From positions 1,116,001 through 1,180,000 of the forward strand of contig NZ_JACCAS010000002.1 in the NCBI RefSeq assembly GCF_013409255.1: a DNA stretch of 64,000 nt. Direction: 5' to 3'. Below are positions 17,938 through 27,600 of this stretch, piece by piece. The notes under the pieces were generated by a model. The model had not been told where the DNA came from and made no database searches. It saw only the letters and a list, made by a program, of their open reading frames with translations. This DNA is from Paraburkholderia bryophila. GTDB taxonomy: Bacteria; Pseudomonadota; Gammaproteobacteria; Burkholderiales; Burkholderiaceae. The translations under genes and the position numbers were made by a program. Numbering within the stretch: position 1 is the first letter of the stretch; every line of letters starts with the position of its first letter.

Positions 17938-18951
17938 ATGAACGGCAATCGTGGGACGATTCCAGTGGGTTTCTTCGGCATCGCGGTGGGCGCGCTGGCG
18001 CTAGCCAATTTGTGGCGTGTGGCGATCAAGGTGTGGCACCTGCCCGCCGAAATCGGACCGTTGATGACGGTCGTGGCGCTGGCCGTCTGGGTGGTCGTGC
18101 TGGCGGCGTACGGACATAAGTGGCTGACGAATGCCGAAGAGGCGCGCGCCGAAATGCAACACCCGGTGCAGTCGTCGTTCGCGGCGCTGGTGCCGGTATC
18201 GAGCCTGCTGGCCGCGCAACTGTTGCAGCCTTATGCGCACACGCTGGCGCTCGGCGTATTCGGCGTGGCGATGGTGGTGCAACTGGTTCTCGGTGTGTAT
18301 CTGCACGGACGGCTCTGGCAAGGTGGCCGTAAGCCTGAACTGACGACGCCGGCCATGTACCTGCCGAGCGTCGCATCTAGCTTCGTTGCGGGTACAGCGG
18401 CTGCGTCGTTCGGTTTCCATCAGCTCGGCGTGCTGTTTTTCGGTGCAGGCCTGTTTTCGTGGCTCGCCATTGAATCGATGCTGCTGCACCGCGCCTCCGT
18501 ACTCGAACCGCTGCCGGCAGCTTTGCGCCCCGTGCTCGGCATTCAACTCGCACCGCCGGTTGTCGGTGGCGTGACCTACCTGAGCCTGACCAGCGGCACG
18601 CCTGATCTGTTCGCGATGATGTTGCTCGGTTATGGCCTGTACCAGGCCGTGATGTTGTTGCGCCTGTTGCCGTGGATTCGCCAGCAAGCCTTCGTCCCCG
18701 GTTATTGGGCCTTCAGCTTCGGCGTGGCCGCACTGCCGACGATGGCTGTCCGGATGGTCGAACGCGGAGCAACGGGTCCGATCGAATGGGCTGCACCGAT
18801 TCTGTTTATCGCCGCGAACGTGATCATCGGCATTCTGGCGGTGAAGACGGTGGGCTTGCTGGTGCAAGGCAAGCTGCTTCCGCCGGCTGCGACACCGGCT
18901 CCGTCGACGACGCAAATGCCGGTCGGTTCGGGTATCGCACGGACCCACTAG
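17938..18951 (+). CDS. TDT/TehA-family transporter
   Basis: About 337 residues form nine or ten hydrophobic helices with the SLAC1/TehA/Mae1 pattern, beginning IPVGFFGIAVGALALANLW. Family members carry C4-dicarboxylates, sulfite or tellurite-related anions. The ATG at 17938 was chosen because TTGGAGG lies just upstream; the longer open frame has no signal. It stands alone between the carboxylate operon and the beta-lactamase gene. The actual substrate cannot be told from the sequence. Confidence 0.85.
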   Translation: MNGNRGTIPVGFFGIAVGALALANLWRVAIKVWHLPAEIGPLMTVVALAVWVVVLAAYGHKWLTNAEEARAEMQHPVQSSFAALVPVSSLLAAQLLQPYAHTLALGVFGVAMVVQLVLGVYLHGRLWQGGRKPELTTPAMYLPSVASSFVAGTAAASFGFHQLGVLFFGAGLFSWLAIESMLLHRASVLEPLPAALRPVLGIQLAPPVVGGVTYLSLTSGTPDLFAMMLLGYGLYQAVMLLRLLPWIRQQAFVPGYWAFSFGVAALPTMAVRMVERGATGPIEWAAPILFIAANVIIGILAVKTVGLLVQGKLLPPAATPAPSTTQMPVGSGIARTH

Positions 18952-18957
18952 GTAGCG

Positions 18958-18992
18958 GTTCGAGCGAGGCGTGTAACGCGCTTCGCTCGAAC
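18958..18992 (+). terminator. Strong hairpin after the TehA-family gene
   Basis: GTTCGAGCGAGGCG pairs with CGCTTCGCTCGAAC (one mismatch, 14-base stem, 7-base loop) starting 7 bases after the stop codon. No T-tract follows on the plus strand, so it may also shield the 3' end of the convergent beta-lactamase transcript. Confidence 0.5.
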
Positions 18993-19073
18993 GCATCAAC
19001 CCATCAACGCATCAACGCAACGCACGCAGCGCCCCTCGCTTCAATCCCCCACGCTTTCCGTCTGTCTGTCCGT

Positions 19074-20012
19074 TCAAATGGACTGCACCACCAACGCCCC
19101 AACCTCCGCAATGGCCGCATTGCAGCGCGCCGCGTCACCATTCGTTCCGGTCAGATAAACCGCCAACAGCACCGGCCCGCGTCCTGGCGGCCACAGAATC
19201 GCGATGTCGTTGGCCGTGCCGTGATCGCCGGTGCCGGTCTTATCGCCGACGCCCCAATCCTGCGGCAGCTTCGCGCGAATCCGCGCGCCGCCGGTTTCAT
19301 TCGCCACCAGCCATGCAAGTAGTTGCGCCCGGGAGGACGACGACAAATGCTCGCCGAGCACCAGCTCGCGCAAATTGCCGAGCATCGCATTCGGCGTCGT
19401 GGTGTCGCGCGGATCGCCGGGAATCGCTTCGTTCAGCGTCGGCTCGATCCGGTCCAGACGCGTAATGCCATCGCCGAGATCGCGCGCAAAAGCGGTCAAT
19501 CCGGCCGGCCCGCCGAAGGTGGCCAGCAACAGATTGGCCGCCGTGTTGTCGCTCAGCGTGATGGCCGCCTTGCACAATTCGGCGATGCTCATCCCCGCGT
19601 CGCCGGTTATCTCTCTCGTATGCCGGCTCGTGGCCGGCGAGTTCGGCACCAGATCGCGCTGCGAGAAAACGACGCGGCGCGCCAGATCCTCCTGACCGCG
19701 ATCCACGCGCGTCAACACGGCGCCCGCCGCCAGCACCTTGAACGTGCTGCACATCGGAAAACGCTCGTCGGTACGCAGGCCGGCGTGCAAACCCGAGGTC
19801 GTATCGACGATCGATACACCAAGCCGCCCGCCGCTTTCCGCCTCGATCTGCGCGAGCCGCCGACGGATCGTTTCCGCCTTGGCCAGTTCCAGTCCGGGCG
19901 CAGCCTTGCCCGTTTTCGGCGCCACCTTGCCGAATGCGCCCACGCTGCCAACCGCAACCCCAGCTATCGACACACTCAGCATCGCGCCCGCGAATTTCCG
20001 TCTCGTGATCAT
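19074..20012 (-). CDS. Class A beta-lactamase with Tat-type signal (PenA-like)
   Basis: This 312-residue serine beta-lactamase has the full class A set: S89-T-F-K92 (the SxxK nucleophile motif), SDN at 154-156, E190-P-T-L-N194 (the deacylating Glu) and KTG at 258-260. The N terminus MITRRKFAGA shows a twin-arginine-type signal followed by a hydrophobic segment, as in Burkholderia Pen enzymes, pointing to folded export to the periplasm. It is divergent from a LysR-type gene 99 bases away, the usual penA-penR(ampR) arrangement, so it is probably inducible by beta-lactams through cell-wall fragments. Spectrum cannot be predicted from the sequence. Confidence 0.95.
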   Translation of the reverse strand: MITRRKFAGAMLSVSIAGVAVGSVGAFGKVAPKTGKAAPGLELAKAETIRRRLAQIEAESGGRLGVSIVDTTSGLHAGLRTDERFPMCSTFKVLAAGAVLTRVDRGQEDLARRVVFSQRDLVPNSPATSRHTREITGDAGMSIAELCKAAITLSDNTAANLLLATFGGPAGLTAFARDLGDGITRLDRIEPTLNEAIPGDPRDTTTPNAMLGNLRELVLGEHLSSSSRAQLLAWLVANETGGARIRAKLPQDWGVGDKTGTGDHGTANDIAILWPPGRGPVLLAVYLTGTNGDAARCNAAIAEVGALVVQSI

Positions 20013-20071
20013 TGCTGCTCCTTATGTGAAGCCGCAACTATCGGTTTTCCGCCGCGCGCTGACAAACGATG

Positions 20072-20102
20072 ATAAGTTAGACGATCCCCTAGAAAATCTT
20101 AT
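20072..20102. promoter_or_regulatory. Candidate LysR-type regulator site in the bla-lysR divergent region
   Basis: The 99-base gap between the divergent beta-lactamase and LysR genes contains ATAAG (20072-20076) and CTTAT (20098-20102) around a central TTAGACGATCCCCTAG segment. AmpR/PenR proteins bind in exactly such gaps, but the match to a known consensus is only partial. Confidence 0.35.
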
Positions 20103-20111
20103 GCCTTCGTC

Positions 20112-20990
20112 ATGCGACCTTATCTGCCACTGAACGCGCTGCGGGCCTTCGAATCGTCGGCCCGGCATTTGAGTTTCACGCGCGCGGCACTGGAATTAAA
20201 CGTGACCCAGGCGGCCGTCAGCCAGCAGGTCAGAACGCTGGAAGAGCGTCTGGGCACCGCCCTGTTCAAGCGCCTGCCGCGCGGCCTCGCCATGACCGAC
20301 GAAGGCCTCGCGCTGCGCCCGGTCCTGACCGACGCGTTCGATCGCATCGAAGCGGTGCTCAAGCAGTTCGAAGGCGGCCACTTCCACGAAGTGTTGACGA
20401 TCGGCGTAGTGGGCACGTTCGCGGTCGGCTGGCTGATGCCGCGCCTCAAATCGTTCCGCGACGCGCATCCGTTTGTCGAACTGCGGCTGCAGACGAACAA
20501 CAACCTGGTCGATCTCGCCACCGAAGGTCTCGACTTCGCGATCCGCTTCGGCGACGGCACGTGGCCCGGCTCGCTCGCCACGCGCCTGCTCGATGCGCCG
20601 CTGTCGCTGCTATGCGCGCCCGAGATCGCCGGGCGTCTGTCGAAGCCGGCCGATCTCGTCGATGAAACCTTGCTGCGCTCCTATCGCACCGACGACTGGA
20701 TGAACTGGTTCAACGCGGCCGGCATTCCGCCGCGGCCGGTGCGCGGGCCGGTGTTCGATTCATCGCGATTGATGGTGGAAGCGGCCATGCAGGGCGCAGG
20801 CATCGCGCTCGCGCCCGCGCTGATGTTCGGTCATGAGATCAACACGGGACGGCTGGTGCGGCCGTTCGATGTCGAGGTCCATGCGGGCAGCTATTGGCTA
20901 ACCTGTCTGAAGGGCAAACCGATGACGTCGGCCATGCTGCTGTTCAGCCAGTGGATCGTCAAGGAAGCCGCGGCCCAACCACGCCACTAG
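20112..20990 (+). CDS. LysR-family regulator, AmpR/PenR-like
   Basis: This 292-residue LysR-type regulator has the N-terminal winged helix (LPLNALRAFESSARHLSFTRAALELNVTQAAVSQQV, quoted here as LNVTQAAVSQQVRTLEERLG for the recognition part) typical of the GcvA/AmpR branch, followed by the periplasmic-binding-like effector domain. It is divergent from the class A beta-lactamase gene. In Burkholderia the equivalent PenR/AmpR protein responds to muropeptides and controls the lactamase. Its stop codon overlaps by 4 bases the end of a convergent small gene. Confidence 0.9.
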   Translation: MRPYLPLNALRAFESSARHLSFTRAALELNVTQAAVSQQVRTLEERLGTALFKRLPRGLAMTDEGLALRPVLTDAFDRIEAVLKQFEGGHFHEVLTIGVVGTFAVGWLMPRLKSFRDAHPFVELRLQTNNNLVDLATEGLDFAIRFGDGTWPGSLATRLLDAPLSLLCAPEIAGRLSKPADLVDETLLRSYRTDDWMNWFNAAGIPPRPVRGPVFDSSRLMVEAAMQGAGIALAPALMFGHEINTGRLVRPFDVEVHAGSYWLTCLKGKPMTSAMLLFSQWIVKEAAAQPRH

Positions 20991-21238
20991 GCAAGCGCCG
21001 CACGGCGATGGCCATTCATGGCAGGCCGCTCGACTTGCGGCGGGAACACGTTCCACGAACCGTCGCCGTGACGAAAGAAGAAGATCGACAGCAAACCGCC
21101 TGGCCGCAACGCTTCCACGCAGACGTAGCGCTGATGCGAAGCGCGGTGGCAAAACTGCACGACGCGGGCAGGCATCGACGGGGTCGGGGCGAGCCATTTG
21201 TCGACGGCCCAGTGCAAGGTCTCTTCTGCGGCAACCAT
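20987..21238 (-). CDS. Small hypothetical protein, downstream of the LRAT gene
   Basis: This 83-residue protein is not recognised. It is predicted soluble, with a Trp/Phe-rich centre (VQFCHRA, LSIFFFRHGDGSWNVFP) and no signal peptide. The ATG at 21238 has GGAGAG about 4 bases upstream. It lies 53 bases after the LRAT-domain gene on the same strand and is probably in its transcript, hence downstream of the candidate sigma-54 promoter at 21835-21853. It may therefore be an accessory part of the peptide-export locus, but no function can be given. Confidence 0.6.
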   Translation of the reverse strand: MVAAEETLHWAVDKWLAPTPSMPARVVQFCHRASHQRYVCVEALRPGGLLSIFFFRHGDGSWNVFPPQVERPAMNGHRRAALA

Positions 21239-21291
21239 GATGCTCTCCTTGAATCGTTCAACGCCTGAAGCTCGAATTCAGTGCGATCCGC

Positions 21292-21795
21292 TCACGCCAG
21301 TTGTGCGCCGAGTCGAGCACCGGTTTGAACACCCCGGCTGCCACTTTCGACAAAAGCCTTCACGAGGCACACCAGCGTCTGCATGCCGGCACGCGGATGA
21401 CGCAAGCAGCAATGCACCTGTTCGCTGCGGCTTTCGCCGAGCAGGCACCATGCGCAGAAGTGTTCGCAATTGTTGGTCAGCAGGCGGTAGCGGTTTTCAC
21501 CAAGGCGGGAGCGTGCGCGGCTCACGGCTTCGTCGCCGGCGTAGCGGGCGGACGGGGTAGCGCGAACCGTCAACGGCTGGCCGGCAGCGAAGCGTTCGAG
21601 TTCCACTTCTTCCACCGGGCCGCGATGCGTCGAACCCGCAAAGCCCGCGTAGTGCACCACGCGGCCGTTGCCGACATAGATGCCGTGGTGTTCGTAACCA
21701 CGGCGTTGCGTGACGAGGTGCGCGCCGATCGGCAGGTCGATGGTGGACGCTGCGTCGCTGGCTGCGCGGTTCGTCGGGAGAAGGTGGGTGTTCAT
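21292..21795 (-). CDS. LRAT-domain (NlpC/P60-superfamily) protein
   Basis: This 167-residue protein has the permuted papain-like LRAT domain: His in YEHHGIYVGN (36-37), a second His in VVHYAG (48) and the catalytic Cys110 in TNNCEHFC. Family members are thiol acyltransferases or lipid/amide hydrolases. The ATG at 21795 has GAGG upstream; longer frames run into the promoter. No signal peptide is seen, so it is probably cytoplasmic. It is divergent from the first double-glycine peptide gene and has its own sigma-54-like promoter, which suggests it belongs to the same regulon. Whether it acylates or otherwise handles the peptides is unknown. Confidence 0.85.
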   Translation of the reverse strand: MNTHLLPTNRAASDAASTIDLPIGAHLVTQRRGYEHHGIYVGNGRVVHYAGFAGSTHRGPVEEVELERFAAGQPLTVRATPSARYAGDEAVSRARSRLGENRYRLLTNNCEHFCAWCLLGESRSEQVHCCLRHPRAGMQTLVCLVKAFVESGSRGVQTGARLGAQLA

Positions 21796-21834
21796 GGCTG
21801 GCCTCGCATCAATTTCCAACACTGTTGCGAGAGC

Positions 21835-21853
21835 TTTTGCATGATCCGGGCCA
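21835..21853 (-). promoter_or_regulatory. Candidate sigma-54 promoter of the LRAT gene
   Basis: Read on the minus strand the sequence is TGGCCCGGATCATGCAAAA. The invariant GG and GC are 12 bases apart as required for RpoN, with mismatches to TGGCACG-N4-TTGCA only at two variable positions. The predicted start lies about 32 bases before the LRAT start codon. Confidence 0.55.
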
Positions 21854-22180
21854 TGCGCGGGGAAGCCTTTGTTTAAAGGCCCTGACGCTATACCCATAGG
21901 GATTCGGCGAGGCGATGTGTGCGTTTCGAGCCAACAGAATTTGATGCGGAATGTTGGTGCGTGTCGTTCTGTTGCGGACACGTTACGGGGTGACAGCCCG
22001 GGCACCGACGAGGCTTGACCCGTCGTTTCGATGTGTTGGGTCCCACACCGGTTAGCCGTCGCGCTTGTTGGCTGACAGCCGACCTCTAACGCTCCTCAAG
22101 CCGCCTTGCAGCCTGGCCATCCGCGCGCAATCGCCCAGCTATCAACACGTTGCGGACACAACGTCGAACGTCGCCGTCCA

Positions 22181-22197
22181 TTGGCACAACCCTTGCA
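22181..22197 (+). promoter_or_regulatory. Sigma-54 promoter of the first leader-peptide/phosphatase operon
   Basis: TTGGCACAACCCTTGCA matches the RpoN consensus (TGGCAC-N5-TTGCA) exactly, with GG and GC 12 bases apart. The predicted start near 22208 lies about 51 bases before the ATG of the peptide gene. A sigma-54 activator is encoded 1.1 kb downstream. Confidence 0.88.
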
Positions 22198-22258
22198 CCA
22201 TCAAGTTCAAATCCTAGTTAACAACGCGCATGACGCACGCGGCCAACCGGAGAACGAC

Positions 22259-22546
22259 ATGGCTTCCATCACAGTGAACGACCTCACGCTCAACCTCGCG
22301 CTCGACCGTAAAGCGATGGCGGCGATCCGCGGCGGCGGCGGTGCGCCGTGGGTGTACGGCTGGATTCAACCTTATGTGCGGGAAACGCCGAGCATTGGTC
22401 CGGTCGTCAACCTGTACGAGGTGTCGAACAACTTCTATGCTAACCAGATGATCAACCAGTTCCAGTCGGTCGACGTCCACAATACCGGCGCGAATTCGAA
22501 CATCAACGTTTCCCCCGACGCACGCAGCAGAAACGATACGGTGTAG
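22259..22546 (+). CDS. Double-glycine leader peptide 1 (export substrate)
   Basis: This 95-residue peptide has a 26-residue leader ending in GG (LDRKAMAAIRGG, residues 15-26) shared with four other small proteins in this window. C39 peptidases cut after such GG pairs, leaving about 69 residues that are Asn/Gln-rich and free of Cys (for example YANQMINQFQSVDVHNTG). The ATG at 22259 follows CCGGAGAA. It is read from a consensus sigma-54 promoter and is followed 5 bases later by the PP2C phosphatase gene. It is a likely substrate of the C39 ABC transporter encoded at 24686-27742. Whether it is a toxin, signal or structural peptide is not known. Confidence 0.82.
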   Translation: MASITVNDLTLNLALDRKAMAAIRGGGGAPWVYGWIQPYVRETPSIGPVVNLYEVSNNFYANQMINQFQSVDVHNTGANSNINVSPDARSRNDTV

Positions 22547-22551
22547 CCGTT

Positions 22552-23322
22552 GTGACCTGTGCCAGCCCCTTTCGCTGGACGTCGTCCGCGCGTTCCGACG
22601 CCGGACGCGTCCGCGAGATCAACGAAGATGCCTGCCTCGACCAGCCCGAACTCGGACGCTGGGCCGTCGCCGACGGCATGGGCGGGCACGCGGTCGGCGA
22701 TCTGGCGAGCCGCCTGGTGATCGACACGCTGAGCCGGCTCGCGTCGCCCGTCAGCATGAAGACGTGTGTCGCCGATGCGTGTGCGCGCCTGCAGGCCGCG
22801 AACCGTCAACTCAGGGACGAGGCTGCGCGCCGCCAGGTGCAGCGTATCGGCAGCACGGTCGTCGTGATGATTGCGTGCGACCGCTTCTGCGCTTACGTGT
22901 GGGCCGGCGACAGCCGTTTATATCTGGCGCGCGAAGGCAGTCTTCGGCAACTCACGCGCGATCATAGTCAGGTGGAACAGCTCAAGTCTCTCGGCGTGCT
23001 TACCGAAGAAGAGGCGCGCCATCATCCGGCGCAGCATATGATCACGCGCGCGGTCGGCGCAACGGACTCGCTCGAACTCGACGACGATGCCATTGAGGTG
23101 GCAGACGGCGACGTCTTTCTGTTGTGCAGCGATGGCCTTAGCAATGAGGTCGACGATGATGAAATACTCACTGTGCTAACTACGGCTTCAGGTGACACAG
23201 CGTCGGAGGAACTGATCGCGCTGGCGCTAGCGCGCGGCGGCCGTGACAACATCACCGCTGTGGTGGTGCGCGCGGAAGATCCTTATGCATCGGATAAAAC
23301 GCTGCTGAATCCGGCGCCTTAG
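22552..23322 (+). CDS. PP2C-family Ser/Thr phosphatase (PppA/Stp1-like)
   Basis: This 256-residue protein phosphatase has the metal-binding motifs of bacterial PP2C: RVREINEDA near residue 19, DGMGGH, SDGLSNEVDD and GGRDNITAV. It presumably reverses phosphorylation by the Ser/Thr kinase encoded at 38525-40618, as PppA does for PpkA in type VI secretion. The start is GTG at 22552, 5 bases after the peptide 1 stop codon, so the two are translationally close and share the sigma-54 promoter. It converges on the activator gene, with 11 bases between the stop codons. No membrane segment is present. Confidence 0.9.
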   Translation: MTCASPFRWTSSARSDAGRVREINEDACLDQPELGRWAVADGMGGHAVGDLASRLVIDTLSRLASPVSMKTCVADACARLQAANRQLRDEAARRQVQRIGSTVVVMIACDRFCAYVWAGDSRLYLAREGSLRQLTRDHSQVEQLKSLGVLTEEEARHHPAQHMITRAVGATDSLELDDDAIEVADGDVFLLCSDGLSNEVDDDEILTVLTTASGDTASEELIALALARGGRDNITAVVVRAEDPYASDKTLLNPAP

Positions 23323-23333
23323 CGGTAACGCGC

Positions 23334-24686
23334 TCATGCGTCGCTGTCTTCCTCATCGTGATCGTCGTGTTTATTCGCGGCTGCTGTATTCCGATTGCGA
23401 AAGTCCTTCGAATGCAGCCCGTGTTTTTTTAGCAGCATCTGCAAATGCGAGCGGTTCATATCGATGCGCCGCGCCAGTTCGGCGACCGTGCCGCTCACTT
23501 CGCGCAGGCCTCGTTCGAGAAAGGCTTTTTCGGCGTCGTCGCTGGCCGCACGCTTGGCGTCGCTTAATGACATCAGATTCGCCACGCTGATCGGTTCCTG
23601 GCCGTTTGCACTCGCAGCGTTCGCTAACGACGCTGCCGACCCCGGCGCGGCCGGCCGCATGTCGACCGGCAGATGATCGATATCCGCCATGTCGCCGGCG
23701 AGACACGACAAGCGGTACATCACGTTGCGCAACTCGCGGATATTCCCCGGGTACGCGTAATTCAGCAGAAAGTCCCTCAAACGCGGGGTCAATCTGATCG
23801 GTCTGCGTTTCAACGAACCGGCCGCTTCATCGCCGAACCATGCGATCAGCAACGGTATTTCGTCGCGGCGTTCACGTAGCGGCGGCAGCGTGACGTGAAT
23901 CACACTCAGCCGATAAAACAGATCCTCGCGAAACCGGCCCTCTTCGCTGAGTTGCCGCAGATTGCGATTGGTCGCCGCGACAATGCGGGTATCCACCGCG
24001 ATCGTTTCGTCGGAGCCCACCCGTTGAATCTCGTGCGCTTCGAGCACACGCAGCAGCTTCACCTGACCCGCCAGCGGCAACTCGCCGATTTCGTCGAGAA
24101 AGATCGTACCGGTATGCGCGCTTTCGAATTTCCCTTTGCGGTCATTCGAGGCCCCGGTGAACGCGCCCTTCCGATGCCCGAACAATTCCGATTCCAGCAG
24201 GTTGTCCGGAATCGCGCCACAGTTCACCGAAATAAACGGTTTGTCCGACCGCGAACCGTTCGCGTGGACGACTTTCGCCATTAGCTCTTTGCCCGTGCCG
24301 CTTTCGCCATCGATCAGAACCGGCAGATCGGTCGGCGCCGCTTTCTCGGCGATTTCGAGCGATTCGAGCAGGCGCGGATTGTCGCCGAACGTACCTTCGA
24401 AAATAAAACTACGCTCCAGCAGCGCTTTTCTGCGCGCACCACGAGATAGGTCGACACGCTCCTGCGGTTCGGCGGCCACGGCCGCCTGCACGAAACGCTC
24501 CTTGTGCGAGAGTTGCATCACCTCGTCGCGCAACGACGTGGCTTGCCGCAGGAGCTTGTCGATATCGCCGCGTTCCAGTCGCGACGACCAGCGCAGCGTG
24601 GAACGCAAGATCTCGATCCGTTCCAGCAGCCCGGCATAAGAAATCGCCGGGCTCGCCTCCTCAATCTGGTCGAGTATTTTCATCAT
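23334..24686 (-). CDS. Sigma-54-dependent transcriptional activator (bEBP)
   Basis: About 450 residues: an N-terminal region of roughly 115 residues without a recognisable receiver or GAF domain, an AAA+ domain with Walker A GESGTGKE, the RpoN-contacting loop ELFGHRKGAFTGA, Walker B-type GTIFLDEIGELP and the arginine-finger region FREDLFYRLSV, then a Fis-like helix-turn-helix (VAELARRIDMNRSHLQMLL). The ATG at 24686 overlaps the transporter stop codon as ATGA, so it is coupled to the export genes; GTG at 24689 and ATG at 24683 are alternatives. It is the natural activator of the sigma-54 promoters at the peptide and LRAT genes. Confidence 0.92.
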   Translation of the reverse strand: MMKILDQIEEASPAISYAGLLERIEILRSTLRWSSRLERGDIDKLLRQATSLRDEVMQLSHKERFVQAAVAAEPQERVDLSRGARRKALLERSFIFEGTFGDNPRLLESLEIAEKAAPTDLPVLIDGESGTGKELMAKVVHANGSRSDKPFISVNCGAIPDNLLESELFGHRKGAFTGASNDRKGKFESAHTGTIFLDEIGELPLAGQVKLLRVLEAHEIQRVGSDETIAVDTRIVAATNRNLRQLSEEGRFREDLFYRLSVIHVTLPPLRERRDEIPLLIAWFGDEAAGSLKRRPIRLTPRLRDFLLNYAYPGNIRELRNVMYRLSCLAGDMADIDHLPVDMRPAAPGSAASLANAASANGQEPISVANLMSLSDAKRAASDDAEKAFLERGLREVSGTVAELARRIDMNRSHLQMLLKKHGLHSKDFRNRNTAAANKHDDHDEEDSDA

Positions 24687-27600
24687 CACGCGCTCAGTTG
24701 TTTCTGGACCAGCTGGTAATACATGCCACCGCGTGCGATCAGTTCGTCGTGACGACCCTGTTCGACAATCGCCCCTTCATACAGCACGATAATCTTGTCC
24801 GCGCGCATGATCGTGCTGAGCCGATGCGCAATGATCACCGCGGTTCGGCCTTTCAGAATGTCGTGCATATTGCCGAGAATATTGCTTTCCGACTGCGAGT
24901 CCAGCGCAGAGGTGGCCTCGTCGAAAACCAGCAGACGCGGATCGTGATACAGCGCCCGCGCAATGCACAACCGCTGGATCTGGCCGCCGGAGAGTCCAAT
25001 GCCCCGTTCGCCGACAATCTGTTCATAGCCGAGCGGCATCTTGCTGATAAAAGCGTGCGCGTCGGCCATCTTTGCGACTTCTTCTATGCGACGCCGCTCG
25101 GGCGCGTCGTCGCCGCTCGCGATGTTCTCCGCAATCGTGCCGGAGAACAGCAGATTGCTCTGCATCACGTAACCGATCTGCGCGCGGTAATAGGCTTTGT
25201 CGACCACGCCAAGATCGTAGCCGTCAATCGTCATCTTGCCTTCGCTCGGCGTGTAGAAGCCGACCAGCAATTTGGCCAGGGTCGTTTTGCCGGAACCGCT
25301 GCGCCCCACGATCGCCACCAGCTCACCGGACTTGATGTCAAAGCTGATGTTTTCGAGCACATACGATGAATCGTTGTCGCCGTAACGGAAATAGACACCG
25401 CTCAGGCTGATTTCGCCCTGCAGTTCCGGCAGCATCACGCGCGACGGCAAATCCTGCGGCTTCTGCTCGGGCTCGATGTCGAGCACGTCGCCGAGACGCT
25501 CCATCGCCACGCCCGCATCGTTCAACATGCTCCACAAGCCGACCAGGCCCATCAAAGGACCGAGTACGCTGCCCATGAATGCATTGAAGGCGATCAACTG
25601 ACCGATCGTCATCTCGCGCGCCAGCACCAGGTTCGCGCCGACCCAAAGAATCGCGATCGTCGTCGCCGCATTCAGCAATTGACTGCCAAGGCCGACGAGA
25701 ATGTTGAATGCGTGCGCGCGATACTGCACTTCAAGCGCCTTCGCGTACTTCTTCTCCCAGCGCAATCGCACCGGCCGCTCGATCCCCATGCCCTTGATGG
25801 TTTCCACCCCCGCGAGCGCTTCCATCAGAAACGACTTCGACTCGGTCGACGCGGTGAACACTTCGCGCGCGTAGCTTTTTATTTTTGGGGTGGCGATCGC
25901 GGTCAACGCCATGATCGGAATCACGAACGCGATCAGCACCAGCGTCATCTTCACGTTGTAGACGAACATGATCGTGAAGTAGATGAACACCATCAGCAGG
26001 TTCAGCGCGGTGGTCACCGTGGATTCGGTGAGGAACGCGCGAATCGTCTGGTTCTCCTGGAAGCGCGCGAAGATATCGCCGGTCTTGCGCTTGGCGAAGA
26101 ACGAAAACGGCAGCGACAGCGTGTGCTTGAAAAACTGCGACATCATCGCGAAGTCCATGTTGCGGACCATGAAGTTCGCGAGGTAGGCGCGAATCGACGA
26201 CATCAATTGCGAAAATACGTTGGCGATAATCAACCCGCCAATCAGCAGATGCAGCAGGCTGACGTTCTGATGCACGATCACGCCGTCGAGAATGTTCTGG
26301 ATAATCAGCGGGGGAATCACGCCCAATACCTGGATCACGAAGGTAGCGAGAAACAGGTGGCCGAGAATCTTCTTGTACGGCGTGAGGTAGCCGACAAAGC
26401 GTATCCACGGCGAACGGGCGGCCGACATTTGCAATAGATGCGGGCCGCCCGTAAATAGCAGACACGTACCGCTCCAGCCGCGTTCGAAATCTTCGACGCT
26501 CATCTTTCTGAAACCGACCGCCGGGTCCGCCACCCACACGTAGTCTTTGGAGAGCCCGTACACCACCACGTAGTGATAGCCCTCCCAATGCACGATGAAC
26601 GGCAGATCGAAGCCGCGCAGCGAGTCGAACGTGCACTGCACGCCACGCGCGGTGAAACCGAGCGATTCACCGGCGCGCGCCAGACTGTCGAGTGTCGCGC
26701 CTTGGGTCGTGACGTTGGCCAGCTCGCGCAATTTTCCGAGCGTCATCGGAATGCTGTAGTGGCGGCACACCATCGCGAGGCACGCGGCGCCGCAATCCAT
26801 CTCTTCGGCCTGCTCGACCAGCGCGAAGCGTTTGATCACCTTCTCGCCGAATTCCGGCTTGCTCTGCAAATCGAGCATGAGCGGCAACTTGCGCCGCTGT
26901 TCGAGGCGCTTTTGCCGCTGTAATTCGCGGTCGCCGTAGCGGATCCGCTCGTCGAGCACTTCGCGGAGCTTGGGGTTGCGTTCCAGGATGAAATGGACCG
27001 TGCGCTCGGGAATCACCAGCAGGCGTGTATCGGTCACCGCTACGGCCGAGGCCATCTGTTCCTGGCGCATCAAACACGCTTTCTCGCCGAATATCTCCCC
27101 TTCGCCGAGCGTGGCGAGCGTGTAGTCGTGTCCCTCTTCCTGGCGGACTATGCGTACTTCACCTTGCCGCACCACGTAGAGCCGCCGGTCGTCGCGGCCC
27201 TCCTGCTTGAAGATTTCCTTGCCTGCCGCCACGCGTTTCACGCCGACGCTACGCACGTATTCCTCAAGTTCCGCCTTGTTCAGTTTGCCGCGCAGATCGA
27301 ACAACTGCGCAACGAAGCCGCCCGCCGAACTGATCGCCACGTAACTGGCCACGAAGGCCAACGCGGCTGGGTTGCCGGTGATAACCGGTTCGATCGCCTC
27401 GCGCGGAATGAACAGCAACTCGGTTTTCGCCGATGCCCGCACCGACGCTTCGTGGACATAGGCGCGCAGCATCGCGATGTCGGCAAAGATCTCGCCCGAT
27501 TTGCGCACGCCGATGCTGGTTTCCTTGCCGTGTTCCTCGGTGAAAAGACGCACCGTGCCGGAGCGCACCACGTACAGACCGTCGGCCGTTTCACCCGCGG

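Larger units (their letters stand above)
21796..22258. other. Divergent regulatory region between LRAT and the first leader-peptide gene
   Basis: No gene is seen here. The stretch holds two opposed sigma-54 promoters (21835-21853 minus, 22181-22197 plus) and several repeated boxes between them: CCAACA at 21931-21936, TGTTGG at 21952, 22034 and 22066, and the direct repeat GTTGCGGACAC near 21971 and 22150. GTGTC-N11-GACAC lies at 21961-21981. These are candidates for activator binding sites shared by the two promoters. Confidence 0.5.

Noticed and set aside
18993..19020. Short ACGCATCAAC-type tandem repeat after the TehA-family gene
   Set aside because: Only about three imperfect units, too short to call a repeat element or a CRISPR-like array.
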